Source: Hyphomicrobiales bacterium
GTDB taxonomy: Bacteria; Pseudomonadota; Alphaproteobacteria; Rhizobiales; UBA4765
NCBI GenBank assembly: GCA_027487195.1
Contig: JAIYEB010000149.1
Span: forward strand, 1 to 9,972
Length of the DNA: 9,972 bases
Reading direction: 5' to 3'
Shown here piece after piece: positions 1 through 6,291 of the stretch (position 1 is its first letter; every line of letters begins with the position of its first letter). The position numbers and the translations under genes are program-made. The notes beneath the pieces were generated by a model. The model did no database searches, was not told where the DNA came from, and saw nothing but the letters and a program-made list of their open reading frames with translations.

Positions 1-725
1 TCAAAGCGCTCGCCTGGACGCGACCACAGTGTCACGCGGGCTTCGCCTGTGCGCACACGCTCAATCAAGGCTTCTGGAACCGCAACGACCACGTCGCGCT
101 CACCCGAGCGGGACAGCCGGACAACAGGGCTTCCAGCCGCGACAACCTGCCCCGGCTCGATCATGGTGGCTGTGACGACCCCGTCGGTATCGGCGATCAG
201 GGACGTATACTGCTGCTGGTTGCGCGCCAGCTCCAGTGCGCGGGCAGCCCGCTCAAGACGCGACAGCGCGTCGGCCGTGCGCGAGAGCTGCGCATCAAGC
301 GTAGCCTGCGTGGCCCAGCCATTGCGCCGAAGCTCCAGGGTGCGCGCGTCCTGCGCTGCGCTGGCCTCGTGCGCTGTGCCAGCAGCCCTCAGCTCAGCCT
401 CGGCCTGCTCGCGTTGCAGCATCAGGTCTGTCGCATCAAGCCGTGCCAGGACCTGACCGGCGCTCACCCGCTCACCCTGCTGGACAAGGCGCTGCGACAC
501 CTTTCCGGACACGCGAAAGCCAAGATCGCTCTCGACCCTTGGTCGAACCACACCAACGAAACTGCGCTCAGGCGTCGCCGGCACCAGCGAAACAGCATGC
601 GCCACGACGGCGCGGGTTGGTGCATCGGGGCGCGCCGGCGCCTGTGCCGAACTGTCAGTGCATGCCGACAGACCCGTTATGGCGAGAAGAACCGTGATCG
701 ACAGGTGAAGGTGAGCGCGTCGCAT
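1..725 (-). CDS. RND efflux periplasmic adaptor lipoprotein (HlyD/AcrA family), 3' part cut off by window
   Basis: This is a membrane-fusion protein that would link an inner-membrane RND pump to an outer-membrane channel for export of drugs or other toxic compounds. The visible 241 residues start at an ATG at 725. They begin with a lipoprotein signal peptide whose lipobox L19-S20-A21-C22 predicts acylation at Cys22. Two biotinyl/lipoyl-like half-motifs follow (about residues 69-97, GFRVSGKV then QQGERVSAGQVLARLD, and 181-204, DGVV then EPGQVVAAGSPVVRL). They flank an alpha-helical hairpin, about 100-172, rich in Glu, Arg, Ala and Leu. The start of a beta-barrel domain follows. AcrA/MexA-type adaptors are usually 360-400 residues, so roughly 120-150 residues lie outside the window. 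The gene begins 4 bp after the tetR stop, so the two are probably cotranscribed. The pump partner and substrate are not visible. Confidence 0.9.
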   Translation of the reverse strand, partial: MRRAHLHLSITVLLAITGLSACTDSSAQAPARPDAPTRAVVAHAVSLVPATPERSFVGVVRPRVESDLGFRVSGKVSQRLVQQGERVSAGQVLARLDATDLMLQREQAEAELRAAGTAHEASAAQDARTLELRRNGWATQATLDAQLSRTADALSRLERAARALELARNQQQYTSLIADTDGVVTATMIEPGQVVAAGSPVVRLSRSGERDVVVAVPEALIERVRTGEARVTLWSRPGERF

Positions 726-729
726 GACT

Positions 730-1350
730 TTACCTCGAAACAGATGCCGGAACGGGCGAAAGGCCATCGATGATCAGGCCGAGAACGCGTCTTGCAGTCG
801 CCTCGGATTCGCACTGCGTGCATTTGCAAAGAAGACTTGGATGGATCACGACCGTGCAGGCCTGTTTGATCCCGAGCGCAGTCTCAACCGGGTCAACCTG
901 ACGGAACGCGCCGGTCGCCATTCCCTCGGCAACAATGCGGGCAATCGCGGCAACAACATGCTGCATATGCTCAAGGATCGCGTCCCAGCTCTCCTCCATC
1001 GCCACTTCGACCATGTCGAAGACGCGCTTTTCACTCATGAGCTTCGCGCGACTGAAGTCGTGGTGCGCCAGAATCAGCTCAAGCAAACGGTCCGCCGGCG
1101 GCACCTCATGTTTGGCCGCAACATGATCCATCAGCGCATTGGCTTCCACCATGATGCGTCGGCAAATCGCTTCGTTGATTGCAAGTTTTGACGGAAAGAA
1201 CCGGTAGATGTTGGCCGGACTCATTTCGAGCGTATCGGCGATATCAGCGACCGAGGTCTTGGCATAACCGACCCGACGGAACAGCTCCTCACCGACATCA
1301 AGGATGCGCGAGCGGGTTTCGTCGGGTGAAAGGCGAACACGGACATTCAT
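730..1350 (-). CDS. TetR/AcrR-family transcriptional repressor of the adjacent efflux genes
   Basis: The 206-residue protein has a TetR N-terminal helix-turn-helix at about residues 11-57. Its typical signature is TRSRILDVGEELFRRVGY, then TSVADIADTLEMSPANIYRFFPSK. The C-terminal ligand-binding and dimerisation half is divergent, as usual for the family. The ATG at 1350 is preceded by an AGGA (plus-strand 1361-1364) with 10-nt spacing. The gene is first in a two-gene unit with the RND adaptor, 4 bp apart, so it most likely represses its own operon and is released by a pump substrate. The promoter lies within nested dyads just upstream. An oddity is a cysteine cluster, C175-x-C177-x2-C180, plus C165 in the effector domain, where I recall only a single Cys in relatives. 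The family call is certain; the regulated target and inducer are inferred from position. Confidence 0.93.
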   Translation of the reverse strand: MNVRVRLSPDETRSRILDVGEELFRRVGYAKTSVADIADTLEMSPANIYRFFPSKLAINEAICRRIMVEANALMDHVAAKHEVPPADRLLELILAHHDFSRAKLMSEKRVFDMVEVAMEESWDAILEHMQHVVAAIARIVAEGMATGAFRQVDPVETALGIKQACTVVIHPSLLCKCTQCESEATARRVLGLIIDGLSPVPASVSR

Positions 1351-1396
1351 GACAAATAATTCCTGATGAATTTCATAATTCGTCAGTTGTCATGAA
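1346..1396. promoter_or_regulatory. nested inverted repeats, likely TetR operator(s)
   Basis: Two dyads overlap the tetR promoter. The inner one has arms CTGATGAATT (1363-1372) and AATTCGTCAG (1377-1386), 9 of 10 complementary, separated by TCAT. It covers the -10 element. The outer one has perfect 10-bp arms TTCATGACAA (1346-1355) and TTGTCATGAA (1387-1396). It spans the start codon on one side and the promoter spacer on the other. Typical TetR-family operators are dyads of 15-30 bp over the regulator's own promoter, which fits the inner one best. Which dyad is bound is inference. Confidence 0.6.
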
Positions 1397-1403
1397 ATGT
1401 CAA
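1375..1403 (-). promoter_or_regulatory. sigma70-type promoter of the tetR-RND adaptor operon
   Basis: On the minus strand a perfect -35 hexamer TTGACA (plus 1398-1403) is followed, after exactly 17 bp, by the -10 hexamer AATTAT (plus 1375-1380; 4 of 6 match to TATAAT). Transcription would start near 1368, giving a leader of under 20 nt before the ATG at 1350. This is the best promoter match I found in the window. The position relative to tetR and the overlap with dyads fit autorepression. Confidence 0.7.
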
Positions 1404-1499
1404 TCCACGGACCGGTTTTGTTGCGTCACGGATTCTTGAAGGGCGGGCGAAAGCGCTGCCGTGCGGGACATGTCAGGCCAGGGCATCCACACCCCACCC

Positions 1500-1550
1500 T
1501 TGCCACATCTCATTTGCCTGTGGCTAAAGAGAGCACCCTCACAGGCAGGA
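1500..1550 (+). promoter_or_regulatory. guaC leader with two mutually exclusive hairpins next to the ribosome binding site
   Basis: The 162 bp between the tetR regulatory region and the guaC start contain no gene. Close to guaC, GCCACA (1502-1507) can pair with TGTGGC (1519-1524). Alternatively GCCTGTG (1516-1522) can pair with CACAGGC (1540-1546). The two pairings share 1519-1522 and cannot coexist. The 3' arm of the second ends directly against the presumed Shine-Dalgarno AGGA (1547-1550), which lies 8 nt before the ATG. A weak promoter-like pair TTGCCA (1500-1505) and CTAAAG (1524-1529), 18 bp apart, overlaps the same bases, so this could be DNA- rather than RNA-level structure. It does not look like a known purine riboswitch. 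Confidence 0.35.
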
Positions 1551-1558
1551 CAGTTCAA

Positions 1559-2605
1559 ATGCGCATCGAGAATGACCCAAAGCTCGACTTCAAGGATGTG
1601 TTGATCCGCCCCAAGCGCTCAACCCTGTCGAGCCGCGCTGATGTCACCATCGAGCGCGCGATTCCGTTTCGCCATGCCAAGCGCAACTGGAAGGGCTTTC
1701 CCCTGATCGCTGCCAATATGGATGGCACGGGGACAATCCCGATGGCGCGCGCACTGAAGCGATTCGGCGCCATGGTTGCGCTGCGCAAGCACTACGACGT
1801 TGATGAACTTGTCAGCTTCTTTCGTTCAGACGACAGCGCCAACTGCTTTTACACGATCGGGACCAACGAGGCTGATCAGGAAAAATTCGCTGCCGTCAAA
1901 AAGCAGGTGGCGATTCCGATGATCTGCCTTGATGTCGCCAATGGCTACACCGAGAGCTTTGTCGACATGGTCCGTCGTGTTCGCGACCAGAACCCGGACG
2001 CTGTGATCATGGCGGGCAATGTCGTCACCGGCGACATGACCGAGGCGCTTGTGCTTGGCGGCGCCGACATCGTGAAGGTTGGCATTGGCCCGGGCTCGGT
2101 CTGCACCACCCGCAAGATGACCGGCGTTGGCTATCCCCAGCTCTCCGCGATCATCGAATGCGCCGATGCGGCCCATGGCCTGAAGGGTCAGGTCTGCGGC
2201 GATGGTGGATGCACGGTGCCTGGCGATGTCGCAAAAGCCTATGGTGCGGGTGCCGACTTCGTCATGCTCGGCGGCATGCTCGCAGGCCACGATGAGAGTG
2301 AAGGCGAGATCCGCACCGAAATGCGCGATGGGCGCAAGGTTCCGGTCGCCATGGTGTTTTATGGCATGTCGTCTGACACAGCCATGAAGAAGCATGCCGG
2401 CGGTGTTGCGAAGTATCGCGCGTCCGAAGGCAAGACCGTCGAGGTCCCCTATCGCGGGCCGGTTGATGTGACGATGCAGGAGATCATGGGCGGCGTGCGC
2501 TCGATGATGACCTATATCGGCGCGGTCTCCCTGAAGGAGGTGCCAAAGCGCACAACCTTTGTCCGCGTCAGTGCGCAGCTCAACACCATGTTTGGTGGCG
2601 GCTGA
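1559..2605 (+). CDS. guaC: GMP reductase
   Basis: GuaC converts GMP to IMP plus ammonia using NADPH, feeding guanine nucleotides back into the adenine branch in the cytoplasm. The 348-residue protein is collinear with the E. coli enzyme (347 residues) as I recall it. The N-terminus MRIENDPKLDFKDVLIRPKR supports the ATG at 1559 rather than an upstream in-frame ATG at 1397, which would add 54 residues of no family resemblance. AGGA lies 8 nt upstream of the chosen start. Key elements are the IMPDH/GMPR loop GIGPGSVCTTR with catalytic Cys182, DGGC (215-218), FVMLGGMLAG (234-243), YGMSS (268-272), and the C-terminal RTTFVRV. The CBS domains of IMP dehydrogenase are absent, which separates it from GuaB. 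AANMDGTGT (51-59) has Gly at the position where E. coli has Thr. The gene is monocistronic and converges on xseA. Confidence 0.95.
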   Translation: MRIENDPKLDFKDVLIRPKRSTLSSRADVTIERAIPFRHAKRNWKGFPLIAANMDGTGTIPMARALKRFGAMVALRKHYDVDELVSFFRSDDSANCFYTIGTNEADQEKFAAVKKQVAIPMICLDVANGYTESFVDMVRRVRDQNPDAVIMAGNVVTGDMTEALVLGGADIVKVGIGPGSVCTTRKMTGVGYPQLSAIIECADAAHGLKGQVCGDGGCTVPGDVAKAYGAGADFVMLGGMLAGHDESEGEIRTEMRDGRKVPVAMVFYGMSSDTAMKKHAGGVAKYRASEGKTVEVPYRGPVDVTMQEIMGGVRSMMTYIGAVSLKEVPKRTTFVRVSAQLNTMFGGG

Positions 2606-2612
2606 GGCTTGC

Positions 2613-2643
2613 AGCGCCGTTTTGAGTCCATCAAAACAGCGCT
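2613..2643. terminator. hairpin between convergent guaC and xseA, probable shared terminator
   Basis: Arms AGCGCCGTTTTGA (2613-2625) and TCAAAACAGCGCT (2631-2643) pair at 12 of 13 positions around a 5-nt loop GTCCA. The structure begins 7 bp after the guaC stop (2603-2605). It ends at the base just before the xseA stop codon (2644-2646, read on the minus strand), so it fills the gap between the two genes. There is no terminal U-tract on either side, so it may not be a classical intrinsic terminator. It could instead act as a 3'-end stabiliser. Confidence 0.5.
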
Positions 2644-4059
2644 CTAGCCAAACAGATCAGCCTGTGGCTTTGCGGGCAGCGCAGGTCCTTTGGAACGCTT
2701 CTGGGGGGCTGCCCCGTCAATGGTTGCGCCGGCGCTGCCATTGCCAAGTTCGATGACAACATGCTGGCCGGGCCTGAGCGCATCCGCGCTGCGCACGGGC
2801 TGGCCATCATCGCCGCGCACCAACGCAAATCCACGTTTCAGGATGGCCTGATAGGACAGTGAGGCCAAGAGTTTGGCCGCTCCATCAAGGCGCGCGCGAC
2901 GACGCTCGGTACTCGACGAAAAAGCGCGCACGGCCCTGTCATTAAGCGCGCCAAGGCGCTCTTTCTGCCGCTCGACCGGACGCATCGCAAGCTCCGGACG
3001 AAGCCGCCCGGCAAGCGACGAGAAGCCCATGCGCCGTTCAAGAACCCCGCGCCTCAGCGCGTTCGGGAGCCGCCCCGAAAGCCCGTCAAGGCTTTGGCGC
3101 GGGAGCGCAAGGAGGTCATCAAGGCGCGGAAGCGCGCGCGCCAGCCCCTGAAACTCGCGCCGCCTCAGATCAAGGTCGCGCCGCATGGCCCGGTCAAGCC
3201 GAAGGCCGAGATCGGCGACTGTTGCCGCCAGTTCAGCGCGAACCGGTACGACCATTTCGGCAGCAGCGGTTGGGGTTGGGGCGCGGACATCGGCGGCATA
3301 GTCGATCAGCGTCGTATCGGTCTCGTGGCCGACAGCTGAAACGACCGGAATTTCGCTTTCAGCAGTGGCGCGGACCACAACCTCTTCGTTGAACGCCCAC
3401 AAATCCTCGAGGCTGCCGCCGCCGCGCGCAACAATCAGCACGTCAGGCCGTGGAATCGCGCCACCCGATTCGAGCGCATTGAAGCCGCGTATCGCGGCTG
3501 CAACTTCGCCTGCTGCCGTTTCGCCCTGCACACGCACCGGCCAGACCAGGACATGGACGGGAAAGCGGTCCGCGATCCTGTGGAGAATGTCGCGAATGAC
3601 GGCTCCGGTCGGCGACGTCACGACGCCGATGACAGCGGGCATATCCGGCAAAAGCTGCTTGCGCGCCGGATCAAACAGCCCCTCGGCGGCAAGCTTGCGC
3701 TTTCGCTCCTCAAGAAGCGCCATCAGCGCGCCAACGCCCGCAGGCTCGAGGGCATCGACCACGATCTGGTAGGACGATTTGCCGGGATAGGTTGTCACCT
3801 TGCCCGACGCGATGACCTCCATGCCCTCTTCCGGCTTGACCCGAAGGCGCGACATCACGCCCCGCCAGACCACCGCATCAATCTTCGCCCCATCATCCTT
3901 GATAGCAAAATAGGCGTGGCCAGAGGAGTGTGGCCCGCGATAGCCCGAGATTTCGCCGCGAACCCGAACAAAACCATAGGCGTCCTCCACCGTGCGCTTC
4001 AGCGCAAAGGAGAGTTCCGAGACTGAAAGCTCGGGCGCGTTGGTGGGTTCATCCGCCAT
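2644..4059 (-). CDS. xseA: Exodeoxyribonuclease VII large subunit
   Basis: XseA is the catalytic subunit of exonuclease VII, which degrades single-stranded DNA from both ends with XseB. It acts in mismatch repair and removal of damaged ends. The protein is 471 residues (E. coli 456). An N-terminal OB-fold domain (about 9-108, LSVSELSFALKRTVEDAYGF onward) is followed by the catalytic core with VVTSPTGAVIRDI (147-159), ARGGGSLEDLWAFNEE (211-226) and VGHETDTTLIDYAADVRAPT (243-262). A long charged helical region (about 270-400) comes next, and then the conserved ILKRGFALVR (406-415). The ATG at 4059 matches the family N-terminus; the open frame continues upstream to 4305 but overlaps purD, so that extension is rejected. 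The last residues, QADLF-G (466-471), resemble a sliding-clamp-binding pentapeptide. xseB is not in the window. The gene diverges from purD. Confidence 0.95.
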   Translation of the reverse strand: MADEPTNAPELSVSELSFALKRTVEDAYGFVRVRGEISGYRGPHSSGHAYFAIKDDGAKIDAVVWRGVMSRLRVKPEEGMEVIASGKVTTYPGKSSYQIVVDALEPAGVGALMALLEERKRKLAAEGLFDPARKQLLPDMPAVIGVVTSPTGAVIRDILHRIADRFPVHVLVWPVRVQGETAAGEVAAAIRGFNALESGGAIPRPDVLIVARGGGSLEDLWAFNEEVVVRATAESEIPVVSAVGHETDTTLIDYAADVRAPTPTAAAEMVVPVRAELAATVADLGLRLDRAMRRDLDLRRREFQGLARALPRLDDLLALPRQSLDGLSGRLPNALRRGVLERRMGFSSLAGRLRPELAMRPVERQKERLGALNDRAVRAFSSSTERRRARLDGAAKLLASLSYQAILKRGFALVRGDDGQPVRSADALRPGQHVVIELGNGSAGATIDGAAPQKRSKGPALPAKPQADLFG

Positions 4060-4122
4060 TGCCCTGTGATGGCTTAGAGCGCGCAATTGCGGAAGGGGGC
4101 ATTCCACGGCTAGACCGTAGTC
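4060..4122. promoter_or_regulatory. xseA/purD divergent intergenic region
   Basis: Only 63 bp separate the two divergent start codons, so both promoters must lie here or within the opposing gene. The stretch contains a perfect 10-bp palindrome, CGCAATTGCG (4082-4091). A weak plus-strand promoter-like pair TTGCGG (4087-4092) and CTAGAC (4110-4115), 17 bp apart, would give an almost leaderless purD mRNA. Neither gene has a strong Shine-Dalgarno at good spacing. I see no recognisable PurR box. Confidence 0.35.
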
Positions 4123-5385
4123 ATGAACATTCTTCTTATTGGCAGTGGCGGGCGCGAGCATGCGCTGGCCTGGGCGCTGGCCCGCTCCCCTCGCCTCACC
4201 CGCCTGTTTGCGGCGCCGGGAAACCCTGGGATCGCGGCATACGCGACCTGCCTTGCGCTCGATGTTACCGACCACGCGGCCGTGATTGCAGCCTGCCGCG
4301 CGCATCAGATCGAATTCGTCGTGGTCGGGCCTGAAGTCCCGCTTGTTGCCGGTATCGTTGATGATTTGACCGCCGCAGGCATCCCCGCCTTCGGTCCAAC
4401 GCGCGCGGCAGCATCACTTGAAGGCTCCAAGGGCTTTACCAAGGATCTGTGTCGGGACGCTCGGATCCCCACAGCCGGCTACCAGCGCTTTTCTGAGCTC
4501 AGCGCCGCCAAGGCCTATGTCCGTGCCGGCAGGATCCCCGTTGTCATCAAGGCCGACGGGCTTGCGGCCGGCAAGGGCGTGACCGTTGCCGAAACGCTTG
4601 AGGATGCGCTTGCCGCACTCGACCTTTGCTTTGCCACACCGCGCGCGGAAGTGGTTGTCGAGGACTTCATGACCGGTACCGAGGCCTCGCTGTTTCTGCT
4701 GTGTGATGGCCAAACAGCAAAGGTCCTTGGCAGCGCGCAGGACCACAAGCGCGCCTATGACGGCGATCTCGGGCCCAATACAGGCGGGATGGGCGCCTTC
4801 TCACCCGCCATGAACCTGACGCCTGATCTTGAAGCCCGGGCAATGGCCGAGATCGTCTTGCCAACCCTTGTGGCGATGGCCGAACGCGGAACACCCTTTC
4901 GCGGCATGCTCTATGCCGGCCTGATGCTGACGAATGAGGGTCCAAAGCTCATCGAGTATAACTGCCGCTTTGGCGATCCTGAGACACAGGTCCTTTTGCC
5001 GCGCCTTCAATCTGACCTCGTGATGCTTCTCTATGCCTCGGCAACCGGCACGCTCAGCGCTCTCGACATCAAGATGACCGACGTCGTTGCATTGACGATT
5101 GTCATGGCGGCGAACGGCTATCCCGGCGCGGTCAGGCACGGCGAGCCACTACAGGGGCTTGAGGCTGCAGAAGCACGCTCCGGTCTGCCGGTCTTTCATG
5201 CCGGAACAGCCATTGTTGAAGGTGCGCTGTCGTCGAAGGGGGGCCGCGTGCTGAATGTGACGGCTCTTGGAAGAACCCTTGGCGAAGCACGCCAGAACGC
5301 GCTTGATGCGGCCGGGCTGATCATTTGGCCCGGCGGATTCTACCGCCGCGACATCGGACTGAGATGGAGCCAATCCACATCATGA
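4123..5385 (+). CDS. purD: Phosphoribosylamine-glycine ligase (GAR synthetase)
   Basis: PurD is an ATP-grasp ligase joining glycine to 5-phosphoribosylamine, the second step of de novo purine synthesis, in the cytoplasm. The 420-residue protein (E. coli 429) starts MNILLIGSGGREHALAWALA. This is the family's N-terminal nucleotide-fold motif and fixes the ATG at 4123. Further family blocks are KADGLAAGKGV (143-153), DHKRAYDGDLGPNTGGMGAF (207-226, the usual signature), YNCRFGDPETQVLLPRL (279-295, metal and phosphate site) and the C-terminal VLNVTALGRTLGEAR, then WPGGFYRRDIG. No key residue appears missing. The stop codon overlaps the next start as ATGA (5382-5385), so purD leads a plus-strand operon with a dehalogenase-like hydrolase and a patatin. 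Confidence 0.96.
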   Translation: MNILLIGSGGREHALAWALARSPRLTRLFAAPGNPGIAAYATCLALDVTDHAAVIAACRAHQIEFVVVGPEVPLVAGIVDDLTAAGIPAFGPTRAAASLEGSKGFTKDLCRDARIPTAGYQRFSELSAAKAYVRAGRIPVVIKADGLAAGKGVTVAETLEDALAALDLCFATPRAEVVVEDFMTGTEASLFLLCDGQTAKVLGSAQDHKRAYDGDLGPNTGGMGAFSPAMNLTPDLEARAMAEIVLPTLVAMAERGTPFRGMLYAGLMLTNEGPKLIEYNCRFGDPETQVLLPRLQSDLVMLLYASATGTLSALDIKMTDVVALTIVMAANGYPGAVRHGEPLQGLEAAEARSGLPVFHAGTAIVEGALSSKGGRVLNVTALGRTLGEARQNALDAAGLIIWPGGFYRRDIGLRWSQSTS

Positions 5386-6284
5386 CTGAGCTTGCTGATC
5401 TTTTCCCGGGCTTTGAAGCCCGCGACATCCATACCCGCGGAGCCAAGATCCATTGCCGGTCCGGCGGGTCGGGACCACCGCTGGTGCTCATCCACGGCTT
5501 TCCGCAAACCCATGTCGAATGGCATAAAATCGCGCCGGAACTGGCAAAGCGCTTCACCCTCGTGCTGCCGGACCTCAGGGGCTATGGCTGGTCATCGACG
5601 CCGGACCCCGATGACAAGCTGGAAGCCTATTCGAAGCGCGCGATGGCTGAAGACATCATCGATGTGATGGAAGAGCTCGGCCACATCCGCTTTTCCGTCG
5701 TTGGCCATGACCGGGGCGCGCGCGTTGGCTATCGCCTGGCGCTCGACCATCCCGCACGCGTCAGGCGTCTGGCGGTCATTGATATTGTCCCAACCGCCGA
5801 AATGTGGGGCACGATGGACGCAGCGCGCGCCATGAAGGTCTATCACTGGATGTTCCTTGCCCAGCCGGCGCCCCTGCCGGAAACGCTGATCGGCCCAAAC
5901 ACCCGCATGTTCATTGATCACACCCTGGCCTCGTGGACCGCAAAGCGCGATCTCTCGGCGTTCGACAAGCGCGCCCTGTCGCATTATCGCGCCTTCTTCA
6001 ATGTGCCGGAACGGCTTGCTGCCACCTGCTGGGACTATCGCGCGGGCTCAAGCATCGACCGCAGCCATGACGAGGCAGATCTTGCAGCAGGGCGTAAGAT
6101 CGAGGCGCCGTTGCTTGCCCTTTGGGGCAATGCCGGCATTCCAGCTGCGGGCAATCCCGACGCCCCCCTGGCGATCTGGCGTCAGTATGCCGTGGACGTG
6201 CGCGGCCAGGCCTTGGAGGGCGGACATTTCCTTCCGGAAGAGAACCCGGAAGACACGCTCAAAGCCCTGCTCGAGTTCCTGTGA
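5382..6284 (+). CDS. Alpha/beta hydrolase, probable fluoroacetate dehalogenase type
   Basis: The 300-residue alpha/beta-hydrolase-fold protein has the oxyanion motif HGFPQTH (38-44), nucleophile elbow GHDRGAR (108-114) and catalytic His282 in EGGHFLPEE. It aligns well with the Rhodopseudomonas fluoroacetate dehalogenase RPA1163 as I remember it, with the same numbering for most active-site residues. These are nucleophile Asp110, carboxylate-binding Arg111 and Arg114, acid Asp134, and fluoride-pocket His155, Trp156 and Tyr219, plus Trp185. That enzyme hydrolyses fluoroacetate to glycolate and fluoride. Several related proteins dehalogenate only chlorinated acids or act on epoxides, so the substrate here remains inferred. 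The ATG at 5382 overlaps the purD stop by 4 bp; an in-frame ATG at 5325 would lie deeper in purD and adds no family sequence. There is no signal peptide, so it is cytoplasmic. The patatin gene follows 7 bp after the stop. Confidence 0.85.
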   Translation: MTELADLFPGFEARDIHTRGAKIHCRSGGSGPPLVLIHGFPQTHVEWHKIAPELAKRFTLVLPDLRGYGWSSTPDPDDKLEAYSKRAMAEDIIDVMEELGHIRFSVVGHDRGARVGYRLALDHPARVRRLAVIDIVPTAEMWGTMDAARAMKVYHWMFLAQPAPLPETLIGPNTRMFIDHTLASWTAKRDLSAFDKRALSHYRAFFNVPERLAATCWDYRAGSSIDRSHDEADLAAGRKIEAPLLALWGNAGIPAAGNPDAPLAIWRQYAVDVRGQALEGGHFLPEENPEDTLKALLEFL

Positions 6285-6291
6285 GGATCGA

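Noticed and set aside
49..773. Plus-strand open frames over the RND adaptor gene
   Set aside because: Ser/Arg/Ala-rich shadows of the minus-strand adaptor, which has a lipobox and lipoyl-like motifs in its own frame.
1397..1558. 54-residue N-terminal extension of GuaC from the upstream in-frame ATG
   Set aside because: It has no resemblance to the family, overlaps the tetR promoter region, and the ATG at 1559 gives an N-terminus collinear with E. coli GuaC and has AGGA upstream.
1404..1558. Purine riboswitch upstream of guaC
   Set aside because: No three-way junction or conserved purine-riboswitch core is visible; only short alternative hairpins.
1826..2395. 189-residue open frame antisense to guaC
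   Set aside because: It lies wholly inside guaC. Long antisense frames are expected in GC-rich genes, and its sequence shows no family motif.
4060..4305. 82-residue upstream extension of XseA
   Set aside because: It is antisense to the conserved start of purD, and the ATG at 4059 matches the family N-terminus.
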